Numbered from the stretch's first letter, positions 35,077 to 43,900 are shown. The stretch is DNA of 53,975 nucleotides from an uncultured Bacteroidales bacterium (GCA_904501835.1 CAJGBW010000002.1:1-53975); one strand, 5' to 3'. Numbers and translations are program-made. The notes: generated by a model not told the origin, from the letters alone.

Positions 35077-36438
35077 CTATTTGATTTTGGAATATCTTCC
35101 TTCGATAACCAACATACCCGGGAGTATCTCGCTACCAGAGGTTTTTACAAGGGTGGTGTAGGGCAGTTCAGAGCCGACTTCCTTCTCTTCTGTTGCCATA
35201 TATCGGTTGTCCCAAATTTTATTTCTTACCGCCCTGAGCGTGGCAACATAGCGATAACTTGTTTTGCTGGTTATGGGGTCTATTTCCTTTCTTACTACTT
35301 GGAAGGTTGACCTTTCGTTGATGCCTTCTTTTAAGCCAATTTTCACCGCATAACCTTCCACTCTGCCATGTTCATTATACACGACTTCATAGATAGGGGT
35401 TTTAACCTTAAAGTCCTCGTATTGAAGTTGTAAAGCCGCAATATTTTTATCAATAGAACGTTTACAAATGATTTTTACCAGGTCGTGCCTATTGTATTTT
35501 CCTTTCAGTACGCTTTTTTCGCTATACTCATATTCGTGGGCAACATATTTGAGGAGGAAACGCTCGTCGGCAAGGAATTTTTTCAATTTTTCCTCGTCTG
35601 GTTCGGTCAAGTAGTATTCGTTGTAGAAAATAGCAGCAATCTCCTCGTTCCATTGTAAGCGGAAAAGGTAACTGTGATTTTTTACGGTAAATCCGGTGAA
35701 AGAGTCTGCAATTTTTGCTCCTGTTTTGCTTAAATTTCTGCCAAAAGAGGTGCCCAAGAGTCCGTCGATAATGCTACCCGCAATAGACATGCCCACTTTG
35801 GCTGCGGCGGCTCTCTCTTCGGCTGTAACATAAGTCATATCATTAATGAGCAAATAGGTATTGCCAATCAATTGTTCACCCGCGTCAGCCAACATAGCCA
35901 ACCCTCTCGCCGATTGATTGGCGATGGCTATGTCTAATTCGGTGGCATTGTAGTGACCTCTTTTTTTGATTAACTCTACATTACAAACCTCGCTTTCATA
36001 TAAGCCAAACCATTTGGCAATCATATAATTGGCGATTCTATGTCGGTTCAAAACATTTTCCAAACCCAACGCATTGATGCGTACATCATTTGCATTTAGG
36101 TTTTTGCCGAATTGGGCTTTGATGAGGCCGTATTTCTGACGGCTGGAAATTTGGGGGATATTTCTGTTGTCAATGACATTCAGACCAATATCGTGTTTGT
36201 CGTATTTGTCGGGGAAGGGCATGCTTTCAAATGCGGTTTTGATATCCGCAGCAAACTCATCTTCCGCATGATAAATCATAGCCACTGCTAATGCACTTCT
36301 GTCGTAGTCCATTTGTTCTGCGACAGCGGCATTGTGTGCCTCAATCTCTGCTTGTCTTGCCAATTGCAGAGAATCACTTTCTTGTGAATAAACAAACTGG
36401 GCCATGCATAAGCTGGCCCAAAAGAATAGTTTTTTCAT
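35077..36438 (-). CDS. Secreted protein of unknown function, last gene of five-gene cassette
   Basis: A 453-residue protein with signal peptide MKKLFFWASLCMAQFVYSQ and therefore exported. I know no family. A central stretch AAAAKVGMSIAGSIIDGLLGTSFG is mildly hydrophobic and could touch a membrane. The rest is mixed alpha/beta and ends in YTTLVKTSGSEILPGMLVIEGRYSKIK. The phrase AVKIGLKEGINERSTFQVVRKE resembles short beta domains of envelope assembly proteins with the GIxxGxxF turn. It is ten bases behind the TPR-like gene and the most distal of five tightly packed genes. Base composition looks more A+T-rich than the flanking fuc and groE genes. Confidence 0.75.
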   Translation of the reverse strand: MKKLFFWASLCMAQFVYSQESDSLQLARQAEIEAHNAAVAEQMDYDRSALAVAMIYHAEDEFAADIKTAFESMPFPDKYDKHDIGLNVIDNRNIPQISSRQKYGLIKAQFGKNLNANDVRINALGLENVLNRHRIANYMIAKWFGLYESEVCNVELIKKRGHYNATELDIAIANQSARGLAMLADAGEQLIGNTYLLINDMTYVTAEERAAAAKVGMSIAGSIIDGLLGTSFGRNLSKTGAKIADSFTGFTVKNHSYLFRLQWNEEIAAIFYNEYYLTEPDEEKLKKFLADERFLLKYVAHEYEYSEKSVLKGKYNRHDLVKIICKRSIDKNIAALQLQYEDFKVKTPIYEVVYNEHGRVEGYAVKIGLKEGINERSTFQVVRKEIDPITSKTSYRYVATLRAVRNKIWDNRYMATEEKEVGSELPYTTLVKTSGSEILPGMLVIEGRYSKIK

Positions 36439-36448
36439 TGGTCTTACC

Positions 36449-37375
36449 TTACCTGATCCAATTCATCGTGACGGTTTGATCCGGCTGATTTTCTCCGTAT
36501 GCAACTCCGACTGCCTGCCAAGAGGCAATTCTTAGTTTTTCAAGATCAATACCGTCTTGGTATTTCTTCATTTCCCACTCCCAGTCTTCGCGAACTTTGG
36601 CTTTGATTTCTGTGTAAAGTTCCATGGCTTCGTTGTAGCAAGAGGCCTCGGGAAGAATTTCTGCCAAGTATTTACCCGCGATGGTTGCTCCGAGAGAATT
36701 TTGCTCTGCGGCCCATGCGGAACGGGCTTGTGCAAGGTTTTGTTGAGCGGTATAATCTACATAACTCTGGTAGATTTCATTACCCAAAGCAAGGCTGGCA
36801 CTGTATTGAGAGCACTCTGTGGGAATGCCGTTTAACTCATAAAACGCCTCGTCGAATTTCTTCTGTTGAGCCAAAGCCTTGGCACGAGCAAAGATATTTT
36901 CCATCTCGGCTTCGTAATAGGCAATGATTTTCTTTTTACCTTCCGCAATGAAGGCAGCTGCTCCCGAAGAGGAGATTTTGGCTCGTTTAATGGCGTCAAG
37001 GTAGCTTCTGGTTTCAGTGCTTCCTACTCCTTTGGCTGAAGTTGAATAAGTAGAGAATACGATTTTTCGTACTCCATCAACGATATAAAAATTAAAATCC
37101 AACTCCTGTACAATCTGTGTAGGGGCACCATTTACAACTTGTTTTTCTACCGGATTGGCAACAACCGTGATGAAAAAGTTGTTGTAGATATTTGTAGAGG
37201 CAATACCGTTGGCGGTCAGCATTTGGCTGATTTTGTTGGTCATTTGCACCTTGGCGTTGGCCGGGAAGGGTGCAGGCATATCTTCAACATATATTTTCAA
37301 CGGCAATCTGGACTGTGCATTCAACATAGCGATTGAGATGAATGCTCCAATAAGGCTAAACAATATCTTTTTCAT
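36449..37375 (-). CDS. Secreted protein of unknown function with helical repeats
   Basis: This 308-residue protein has signal peptide MKKILFSLIGAFISIAMLNAQ. Residues 30-120 look like a small alpha/beta domain of the type found in CsgG-like and LPP20-like envelope proteins (VQMTNKISQMLTANGI). Residues 140-280 are helical with alternating Ala, Tyr and Leu (FARAKALAQQKKFDEAFYELN), similar to tetratricopeptide repeats. It follows the 318-residue gene with one base between them. Function is unknown; the operon suggests a periplasmic or surface complex. Confidence 0.75.
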   Translation of the reverse strand: MKKILFSLIGAFISIAMLNAQSRLPLKIYVEDMPAPFPANAKVQMTNKISQMLTANGIASTNIYNNFFITVVANPVEKQVVNGAPTQIVQELDFNFYIVDGVRKIVFSTYSTSAKGVGSTETRSYLDAIKRAKISSSGAAAFIAEGKKKIIAYYEAEMENIFARAKALAQQKKFDEAFYELNGIPTECSQYSASLALGNEIYQSYVDYTAQQNLAQARSAWAAEQNSLGATIAGKYLAEILPEASCYNEAMELYTEIKAKVREDWEWEMKKYQDGIDLEKLRIASWQAVGVAYGENQPDQTVTMNWIR

Positions 37376-37376
37376 A

Positions 37377-38333
37377 CTACTTTTCTCCTATAATTAATAT
37401 GCATCTTCCCAAACCACTGGGCACTACTTTAACTTGAAGATTGTAGGGCTCAGCACGAAGGAATTTTCTCAATTGACGGGCCCATCCTTCTGTGTCTATG
37501 GCAGCACCATTTTCTTTGTAAAGGGGAATGCGTACTTGCTCATAAGAAAGGCGAGTTTCGGTACCAGTCAATTTGGTGAAACGACCCATAACGGTGTTGG
37601 CTACCATCCATTCTTCAATGATTTCGGCCAATTCCATTCCATTGAATTCGCTTTCCATATCAATGCCGAGTCCATTGTCAAATACACGAATATCAAGGGC
37701 TACTTCACGACCATTGGTGAACATATCCTCAAAGTGTGCTTGCAATCTGTCGTTGAACTCATCGATGCGAGAAAGTACGGCCTCTTCCAATAGCACAACG
37801 GGCTCTGCCGAAATGGTGGGAGCACTGGCACCTGAGGAACCGGCTACTTGTTTGTTGGAATAGGCATCGATACCTCTCATAATATAGGTGAGGGTAGATT
37901 TGGGGCCTTGGAAAGTCACATCCCAACTGATTTCAATGAGAATGTCTGCTTGGGCCACTCTTCTCAAACGGTCAAGAGGGCTTTCTGCTACTTGTGAGCC
38001 AGACTCCTTGCTTGTGATAAGCATTTCTTCTGCCTGCTGTCTTTCAATATTGGCTAATGTGGCCTCCATATCCTTCAAGGGGAAGCCTCTATCTGCCATC
38101 AACTCGTTCATTTTGGCAATCACGAGTTTCAAATCCATGCTATTTGTCAAGGCCGCCTTATAATCCGATACGGTTTTTTGAACACCCATCTCGTCATAGG
38201 TCTGCACATATCCATTCTTGTTACACCAATTATCGCTGGGAATAACCATAATGGTCGGCTTCTTGGCCTGTCCCATCAATGCCGTTGTGGCCATAACCAT
38301 GGCCATGAGGCACAAAGTAATTTTCTTAATCAT
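37377..38333 (-). CDS. Secreted protein, possibly of the DUF6175 family
   Basis: The 318 residues start with signal peptide MIKKITLCLMAMVMATTALMGQ and then KKPTIMVIPSDNWCNKNGYV, which I associate with the Bacteroidota family DUF6175 from memory. Downstream blocks are AVQ-free, with DILIEISWDVTFQGPKSTL and a region ISAEPVVLLEEAVLSRIDEFNDRLQAHF. The pattern, a protein monitoring many small conserved patches after a beta-strand IMVIPSD, recalls CsgG/TolB-N-like folds. It is separated by one base from the next gene and seven from the previous one. Role unknown. Confidence 0.72.
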   Translation of the reverse strand: MIKKITLCLMAMVMATTALMGQAKKPTIMVIPSDNWCNKNGYVQTYDEMGVQKTVSDYKAALTNSMDLKLVIAKMNELMADRGFPLKDMEATLANIERQQAEEMLITSKESGSQVAESPLDRLRRVAQADILIEISWDVTFQGPKSTLTYIMRGIDAYSNKQVAGSSGASAPTISAEPVVLLEEAVLSRIDEFNDRLQAHFEDMFTNGREVALDIRVFDNGLGIDMESEFNGMELAEIIEEWMVANTVMGRFTKLTGTETRLSYEQVRIPLYKENGAAIDTEGWARQLRKFLRAEPYNLQVKVVPSGLGRCILIIGEK

Positions 38334-38340
38334 GGCTTAC

Positions 38341-38820
38341 TTATTTAATGATGTTATCCTGTTTTAGTTTTTCTTTGAGTGCGGCTACATTCACGGTAAC
38401 ATTGGTAAAGCACTTAACTTCTTGATTGCTTCTTTGGTAAGTGCTAGAGCCACTCCTTCTGTCTCCCGTAGCGCAGTATTTGCGATATTCGCCCTTTCCG
38501 AAGAATAGATTGAAATAATCTTGGTATTTCTCTTTGGCGTTGACTTCCATTACCAACGGCTTTAACGAACTGGTTGTAGAAGAGGTGGAAACAACTCCAT
38601 TGAAAATTACCTCATATACGGCTACTTTCTGGGCCTCAATCATGGCCGAGGCAGCATCTTTATCAATACCGCAGGCACGAATGACATAGGTGCCGTCAAA
38701 CTCTGATCTGATAAGTTGAGGAGCAGCGTCGTAATAGGTAAGCGAAGTCGTAACGCCGCATCCTGCAAAAGCAAGCAAACTTGCCACCAATGCGATAAAT
38801 TTGATTTTCATACTTGACAC
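38341..38820 (-). CDS. Small outer-membrane lipoprotein, cassette paralogue A
   Basis: A 159-residue lipoprotein with lipobox LAFAGC (Cys 21); a start at MKIKF, nine bases further in, is equally possible. After the anchor comes TYVIRACGIDKDAASAMIEAQKVAVYEVIFNGV, a strand-helix pattern like that of LPP20/FlgP-type lipoproteins. It shares this plan with the neighbouring lipoprotein upstream: PLVMEVNAKEKYQDYFNLFF here corresponds to PLVKEPGAEQQFADYFDKFF there, and both end in a short lysine-rich helix. The two are paralogues, likely subunits of the same structure. Function unknown. Confidence 0.78.
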   Translation of the reverse strand: MSSMKIKFIALVASLLAFAGCGVTTSLTYYDAAPQLIRSEFDGTYVIRACGIDKDAASAMIEAQKVAVYEVIFNGVVSTSSTTSSLKPLVMEVNAKEKYQDYFNLFFGKGEYRKYCATGDRRSGSSTYQRSNQEVKCFTNVTVNVAALKEKLKQDNIIK

Positions 38821-38823
38821 AAA

Positions 38824-39324
38824 TTAAAATCCATATCCAAGTCCTTTCACAATTCCTGCAGCTTCGAGGGCTTTGCGGAGTTGATCTTTGGACACTGAAA
38901 CCATAATGCCAACATGGTAGGAGGTGCCTACTTTGATGACTTCTTGGCTTCCACCAGTAACTCTTACATATTTATTATATTCTCCACCGTTAGCGAAGAA
39001 TTTGTCAAAATAATCGGCAAATTGCTGTTCAGCGCCGGGTTCTTTGACAAGGGGATTTTGCGGTCTTACAGTTCCATGAGCGGGATATCCTTTGAAAATA
39101 ACACCATGAACTGCATTTTTCTTGCAGATTTCAATGTCCACCTTTGCGGCATTAGAGTAGGTCCATACTTTTACGAGGTATGTGCCTTGTGAGCCATTGC
39201 TGATACCCTCGAGTTCGTATTGGAAACGGCCAGTGCTGGTTTGACTCAGTTTTGTGGGAGCACCACAACCAGTCAAGAATACCAAAATGCTGGCAAATAA
39301 AAGAGTTGAGAGAATCTTTTTCAT
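38824..39324 (-). CDS. Small outer-membrane lipoprotein, cassette paralogue B
   Basis: The first gene of the cassette encodes 166 residues with lipobox VFLTGC (Cys 20). It contains GTYLVKVWTYSNAAKVDIEICKKNAVHGVIFKG and DYFDKFFANGGEYNKYVRV, matching paralogue A. It starts 24 bases after the stop of the intact rluA-type gene, with no clear promoter in that space, so it is probably transcribed from the purU promoter or from inside the pseudouridine synthase gene. The role is unknown. Confidence 0.78.
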   Translation of the reverse strand: MKKILSTLLFASILVFLTGCGAPTKLSQTSTGRFQYELEGISNGSQGTYLVKVWTYSNAAKVDIEICKKNAVHGVIFKGYPAHGTVRPQNPLVKEPGAEQQFADYFDKFFANGGEYNKYVRVTGGSQEVIKVGTSYHVGIMVSVSKDQLRKALEAAGIVKGLGYGF

Positions 39325-39348
39325 GATACTTGGTTTTATAGTTGTTGT

Positions 39349-40059
39349 TTATTTTTCTTGAATTCCTTTCCACGAACTCGGGAAGGGAGCAGTAATCGTA
39401 AGTTCTTCTTTTTTTACTGGGTGCAGCAGGGTAATGCTGTATGCGTGCAATGAAATACCTCCGTCGGGATTGCTGCGGGGAGCACCGTATTTCAAATCGC
39501 CTTTGATGGGACAACCTGCGTGTGAAAGTTGGCAGCGAATTTGGTGGTGACGACCGGTGAGCAATTCCACTTCAATCATGTGATAACGCTCGGTGCTATA
39601 CAAATAACGGTATTTCAAGCGAGCCAATTTTGCTTTTTCTCCTCCGCGTACCACATAGGATTTATTTTGTTTCTCGTTGCGGCTCAAATAATCTTCAAGC
39701 AAGGCTTCCTCTTCCTTGGGACGCGCGCAACAAAGGGCACGATAGCGTTTGTGCACACTCCCCTCACGAAACATAGCCGATAACCGCTCCAGCGCTTTGG
39801 ACGTCTTTGCCAAGATGACACAGCCACTGACAGGACGGTCCAAACGATGAGGAATCCCCATAAACACCTGCCCCGGCTTCTGGTCTCGCTGGGCAATAAA
39901 GGCCTTATAAGTCTCTGCCAGACATTCATCTCCCGTCTTGTCCCCTTGCGTAATTTCTCCCACTCGCTTATTGACAATAAGCAAATGGTTATCTTCATAC
40001 AGAATACGTGACGACAAATCGGAAAATTCTGCAGGCGAAAGAGAACGATACACCGACAT
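39349..40059 (-). CDS. RluA family pseudouridine synthase
   Basis: The 236-residue enzyme isomerises uridine to pseudouridine in rRNA or tRNA. The catalytic aspartate lies in PHRLDRPVSGCVILAKT, and LLTGRHHQIRCQLSHAGCPIKGDLKYG is the usual C-terminal block. There is no S4 domain, so it resembles the short RluA/TruC group; the RNA target is not deducible. It follows purU by seven bases. Its 3' 159 bases have a diverged second copy at 34887-35042, beyond the five-gene cassette. Confidence 0.93.
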   Translation of the reverse strand: MSVYRSLSPAEFSDLSSRILYEDNHLLIVNKRVGEITQGDKTGDECLAETYKAFIAQRDQKPGQVFMGIPHRLDRPVSGCVILAKTSKALERLSAMFREGSVHKRYRALCCARPKEEEALLEDYLSRNEKQNKSYVVRGGEKAKLARLKYRYLYSTERYHMIEVELLTGRHHQIRCQLSHAGCPIKGDLKYGAPRSNPDGGISLHAYSITLLHPVKKEELTITAPFPSSWKGIQEK

Positions 40060-40066
40060 AAAAAGC

Positions 40067-40930
40067 CTAATTGAAGATGACGGTCTTGTTCTTATAGGTA
40101 AGAATCTTACGCTCGATATGCTTGGTCACCGCACGACTTAAGACGATTTTCTCCAAATCTCGTCCTTTCGCCACCAGACTTTCAGGCGTATCCTTATGAG
40201 AAATACGCACCACATCCTGCTCGATAATCGGGCCCGCATCCAATTCATTGGTTACATAGTGGCTGGTCGCTCCGATAATCTTCACACCGCGCTCATAGGC
40301 CTGATGATAAGGCTTCGCACCGATGAAAGCCGGAAGGAAAGAATGGTGGATATTGATGATATGATTGGGATAAGCGGCAATCATATTGTCACCGATAATC
40401 TGCATATAGCGCGCAAGAACGACAAAGGAAACATTCTCCTTCTCCAACAGTTCCATCTGCGCTTTCTCCACCTCAGCGGCATTGGAATGGTCTTTCTTGA
40501 CCGGAAGAACATGATAGGGAATATCAAACTGCTCTGCGACAAATCGCATATCCTCGTGATTGGATACGATACAGGGAATCTCCACATCCCATTCCCCTGC
40601 TTTATAGCGCGCCAGCAAATCATAGATACAGTGACTCATTTTGCTGACAAAAATGGCCATTCTGGGGCGCACATCACTGAAATACACCTTGAAGACCATA
40701 TCATATTTCTGGGCAATCATGGTGTTGATATACTCATATATACTGGCACGGGGAATCAAGAAATCTTCCAATTCCCATTCAATACGCATAAACAAGCGAT
40801 GATCGATGATATCGACATATTGGTCAAGATAGACGATATTGCCTCGGTTATCCGAAATAAAACGGGTTACCTCATTGATAATACCCTGCTGGTCCGGGCA
40901 ATGCAGCAACATGATGGCTGTCTTTTTCAT
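40067..40930 (-). CDS. purU: Formyltetrahydrofolate deformylase
   Basis: PurU hydrolyses 10-formyl-tetrahydrofolate to formate and tetrahydrofolate. The 287 residues have an N-terminal ACT domain (AIMLLHCPDQQGIINEVTRFI) and a formyltransferase-like catalytic domain with PCIVSNHEDMRF, VVLARYMQIIG, INIHHSFLPAFIGAKPYHQAYERGV and the final HYVTNELDAGPIIEQDVVRI; the N-H-D catalytic set is present. The start MKKTAIM fits the family and lies 22 bases after a perfect -7 box. It heads the minus-strand transcript that includes the pseudouridine synthase gene. Confidence 0.96.
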   Translation of the reverse strand: MKKTAIMLLHCPDQQGIINEVTRFISDNRGNIVYLDQYVDIIDHRLFMRIEWELEDFLIPRASIYEYINTMIAQKYDMVFKVYFSDVRPRMAIFVSKMSHCIYDLLARYKAGEWDVEIPCIVSNHEDMRFVAEQFDIPYHVLPVKKDHSNAAEVEKAQMELLEKENVSFVVLARYMQIIGDNMIAAYPNHIINIHHSFLPAFIGAKPYHQAYERGVKIIGATSHYVTNELDAGPIIEQDVVRISHKDTPESLVAKGRDLEKIVLSRAVTKHIERKILTYKNKTVIFN

Positions 40931-40952
40931 ACAGTTGGTTTTAATTATCATA

Positions 40953-40982
40953 CAAAGTTAGCAATTTTTTTTCTCTGCCAAA
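40953..40982 (-). promoter_or_regulatory. Promoter of purU
   Basis: Minus strand: TTTG (40982-40979), 18 bases, TAACTTTG (40960-40953). Both boxes match the Bacteroidota consensus, with a slightly short spacer. The start codon follows after 22 bases. Confidence 0.65.
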
Positions 40983-40988
40983 ATGTCA

Positions 40989-41029
40989 TATCTTTGCATT
41001 TGGCACTTGATTTGTGTAAGAGAGTGTCA
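40989..41029 (+). promoter_or_regulatory. groES-groEL promoter with inverted repeat at transcript start
   Basis: The -7 box TATCTTTG (40989-40996) is perfect, 81 bases before groES. Just after it TGGCACT (41001-41007) and AGTGTCA (41023-41029) form a near-perfect inverted repeat. It slightly resembles the CIRCE element bound by HrcA, but the spacer is 15 bases instead of 9 and the outer bases differ. Confidence 0.55.
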
Positions 41030-41077
41030 TAGAAACCCTATTTCTACGAAAGAAACAGATAAAATTATTATACCATT

Positions 41078-41344
41078 ATGATTAAACCTTTAGCAGACAG
41101 AGTGTTGGTTGAGCCCAAAGAGGCCGAGACCAGAACCGCATCAGGACTTATTATCCCTGACACAGCAAAAGAAAAACCCCAACTGGGCCATGTGGTGGCA
41201 GTAGGCCCCGGAAAAAAAGACGAAACCATGGAAGTAAAAGTGGGCGACACTGTACTTTATGGCAAATATGCCGGTACCGAGGTGACTTTTGAGGATAAAA
41301 AATACCTCATCATGAAACAATCGGACATTTTGGCAACCCTTTAA
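41078..41344 (+). CDS. groES: Co-chaperonin GroES
   Basis: GroES caps the GroEL cavity during folding. The 88 residues include the start IKPLADRVLVEPKEAETRT, the mobile loop region ASGLIIPDTAKEKPQLG and the motif GDTVLYGKYAGTEVTFEDKKYLIMK. The length is slightly below that of Escherichia coli (97 residues), as is common in Bacteroidota. groEL begins 32 bases downstream on the same transcript. Confidence 0.97.
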   Translation: MIKPLADRVLVEPKEAETRTASGLIIPDTAKEKPQLGHVVAVGPGKKDETMEVKVGDTVLYGKYAGTEVTFEDKKYLIMKQSDILATL

Positions 41345-41376
41345 TTCAAATTGACACATTTTAATCAGAAATCAAT

Positions 41377-43005
41377 ATGGCAAAAGATATCAAATTCAAT
41401 GTAGATGCCCGCTCGCAGATGCAGCAAGGGGCAGACGCTTTGGCAAATGCCGTGAAAGTGACCTTGGGTCCCAAAGGACGCAACGTGGTGATTGACAAGA
41501 AGTTCGGTGGCCCCCAAGTAACCAAGGACGGCGTGACCGTAGCCAAAGAAGTGGAGTTGGAAGACCGCATGCAGAACATGGGCGCCCAGATGGTAAAAGA
41601 GGTCGCCTCCAAAACCAACGACCAGGCCGGTGACGGTACGACCACCGCAACCGTATTGGCCCAGGCCATCATCAATGTCGGCTTGAAGAATGTGACAGCC
41701 GGCGCCAACCCCATGGACATCAAACGCGGTATTGACAAAGCCGTTGCTGTCGTAGTGGAGAATTTGCGTAAACAAAGCCGCGAGGTGGGAGAAGACTATG
41801 CCAAGATTGAGCAAGTCGGTACCATTTCCGCCAACAACGACAACTATATCGGCAAACTCATCGCTGACGCCATGAGCAAGGTAAAGAAAGACGGCGTTAT
41901 CACCGTAGAAGAGGCCAAAGGTACAGAGACCGAGGTAAAAGTGGTAGAGGGTATGCAGTTTGACAGAGGCTACATTTCTCCTTATTTCATGACCAACGGA
42001 GACAAGATGGAAGCCGTTTTGGATGATCCCAAAGTGTTGGTAACTGACAAGAAAATCTCTATGATGAAGGACCTTCTTCCTATTTTGGAGCCGATTGCCC
42101 GCGAAGGAAGAGCCCTGCTTATCATCGCAGAAGATGTTGAAGGCGAAGCACTTACCACTCTCGTTGTAAACAAGTTGCGTGGCTCTATCAAAATTGCTGC
42201 CGTAAAAGCTCCCGGCTTCGGCGACCGCCGCAAGGAAATGTTGCAGGATATCGCCACCCTTACCGGAGGTATCGTCGTGTCAGAAGAGCGCGGTTACACC
42301 TTGGAAAACTGCACGCCTGACATGTTGGGTTCTGCCGAGAAAATCGTTATCGGCAAGGACAACACGACCATCGTCAATGGCAACGGTGATAAAGAAGCCA
42401 TCGCCGAGCGCGCACAGAGCATACGCACCCAGATTGAAAACACCAAGTCTGATTATGACCGCGAGAAATTGCAGGAGCGCTTGGGCAAATTGGCCGGCGG
42501 CGTGGCTGTTCTCTATGTAGGTGCCGCTACGGAAGTAGAAATGAAAGAGAAGAAAGACCGCGTGGAAGACGCTTTGAGTGCGACCCGCGCTGCTGTAGAA
42601 GAAGGTATCGTTCCGGGGGGCGGTGTAGCCTATATCCGCGCTTCTGAAGCCTTGAAGAATTTGAAAGGTGACAACGAGGACGAGACGACAGGTATTCACA
42701 TCGTAGCCCGCGCCATTGAAGAGCCTTTGCGTCAGATTGCTGCCAATGCCGGCGTGGAAGGCAGTGTGATTATCCAGAAGATTCGCGAAGGAAAAGACGA
42801 TTTCGGCTACAACGCACGTACGGACGAATATGTCAATATGTTTGAAGCCGGTGTCATCGACCCGACCAAAGTGAGCCGTGTAGCCTTGGAGAACGCCGCT
42901 TCCGTAGCGGGTATGTTCCTCACGACCGAATGTGCGATTGCCGATCTTCCCGAGAAAGAGCCCGCTATGCCTATGGGCAACCCGGGTATGGGCGGCATGA
43001 TGTAA
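41377..43005 (+). CDS. groEL: Chaperonin GroEL
   Basis: The 542-residue subunit of the 14-mer ATP-driven folding chamber. Signature parts are KVTLGPKGRNVVIDKKFGGP, AGDGTTTATVLAQAI with the catalytic aspartates, and VEEGIVPGGGVAYIRA. The tail GNPGMGGMM is the expected flexible Gly/Met end lining the cavity. It has single copy and normal length. A strong terminator follows 29 bases after the stop. Confidence 0.98.
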   Translation: MAKDIKFNVDARSQMQQGADALANAVKVTLGPKGRNVVIDKKFGGPQVTKDGVTVAKEVELEDRMQNMGAQMVKEVASKTNDQAGDGTTTATVLAQAIINVGLKNVTAGANPMDIKRGIDKAVAVVVENLRKQSREVGEDYAKIEQVGTISANNDNYIGKLIADAMSKVKKDGVITVEEAKGTETEVKVVEGMQFDRGYISPYFMTNGDKMEAVLDDPKVLVTDKKISMMKDLLPILEPIAREGRALLIIAEDVEGEALTTLVVNKLRGSIKIAAVKAPGFGDRRKEMLQDIATLTGGIVVSEERGYTLENCTPDMLGSAEKIVIGKDNTTIVNGNGDKEAIAERAQSIRTQIENTKSDYDREKLQERLGKLAGGVAVLYVGAATEVEMKEKKDRVEDALSATRAAVEEGIVPGGGVAYIRASEALKNLKGDNEDETTGIHIVARAIEEPLRQIAANAGVEGSVIIQKIREGKDDFGYNARTDEYVNMFEAGVIDPTKVSRVALENAASVAGMFLTTECAIADLPEKEPAMPMGNPGMGGMM

Positions 43006-43034
43006 AATAGATTTTACACAACAGCATAACTGAC

Positions 43035-43068
43035 AGGAGGGTGACTAAACGCGGTCATCCTCCTTTTT
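43035..43068. terminator. Terminator after groEL, shared with btuC-like gene
   Basis: AGGAGGGTGAC (43035-43045) pairs with GTCATCCTCCT (43054-43064) at 10 of 11 positions; the run TTTTT follows. The convergent gene on the minus strand ends 16 bases away and may use the same hairpin. Confidence 0.85.
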
Positions 43069-43084
43069 GCATAAAGATAATATG

Positions 43085-43900
43085 CTATGATTTTCCTTTG
43101 ATAAATAACAGAGCCATCAGCGGAAGAGCTAAAATGGCCATCGTGGCACTGACCGGCAGATAAATACCGAAATTCACATAATTTACCACACAATAGGTCA
43201 GCAGCAAAAGCCCCACGCCCATAAGGGAAGAAAGCAGATAATGCCTGCGTATATCCCCGCCGGGGTGAAGAACCTGGCTCAAATTGGGAACGCCCAAAGA
43301 AATAAAACCAATGGGACCGCAAAGACTGACACAGCTGCTCACCAGACACATAATCATAAGCAGGGTCAAGGCTTTCTTCATAGGAGAGAACTCTATTTCG
43401 CCTTCATAATGCCGCGTCAAATCCTTTGACAGATAGAAGGAAGCAAAGAGTCCCATGACAAAAAGGCAGAGAGAAAAAGAGATATCAAAGACACTGGCAC
43501 CCTCGATATTAAAATTGGCAGCCCCCCATAAATAGTATTTCTTCATAAGTTCTCCGGTAGGAGCATTGGTCACGACTATCGTACCCAACGAACCAATAAA
43601 GGTCCCGAAGAGAATACCAAAGGTAATGAGTCGGCGCGTATCCACACGAAGAGCCACCAAAAAACAAATCAAGGTCGCCAGCAAGGTACAGATAAAACTG
43701 CCAATGGTCAGACTGCACCAGGAAGTCATCGTAGCGACGGCTGCACCCAGACAAGCGGCGGAGCCCAAGCCCAAGGAATAGACGTCCCCCAATTGATTGC
43801 GCCACAGATATTGCATCTGAACCCCTCCTATCGGCAGAGCAATCCCCGACAAAAAGACATAGAGCAATCCCAACAATGAAGCCATCTTATTGAATCTCAA
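43085..43900 (-). CDS. FecCD/BtuC-type ABC transporter permease, short form
   Basis: A 271-residue membrane protein with about eight hydrophobic segments. GIALPIGGVQMQYLWRNQLGDVYSLGLGSAACLGA corresponds to the family block after helix 2, where most members have Q-x3-RNPLA-P-LG. GPIGFISLGVPNLSQVL corresponds to the conserved GPIGFVGL-VPH. Family members have about 320-340 residues, so the first helices are missing, and the loop asparagine-leucine motif is degenerate. It overlaps the BtuG-like gene by 14 bases. Position behind BtuB- and BtuG-like genes suggests import of cobalamin across the inner membrane; no ATPase or binding protein is encoded here. Confidence 0.78.
   Translation of the reverse strand: MRFNKMASLLGLLYVFLSGIALPIGGVQMQYLWRNQLGDVYSLGLGSAACLGAAVATMTSWCSLTIGSFICTLLATLICFLVALRVDTRRLITFGILFGTFIGSLGTIVVTNAPTGELMKKYYLWGAANFNIEGASVFDISFSLCLFVMGLFASFYLSKDLTRHYEGEIEFSPMKKALTLLMIMCLVSSCVSLCGPIGFISLGVPNLSQVLHPGGDIRRHYLLSSLMGVGLLLLTYCVVNYVNFGIYLPVSATMAILALPLMALLFIKGKS

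Noticed and set aside
41001..41029. True CIRCE operator
   Set aside because: The spacer is too long and the outer arm bases differ; kept only as a candidate inverted repeat.
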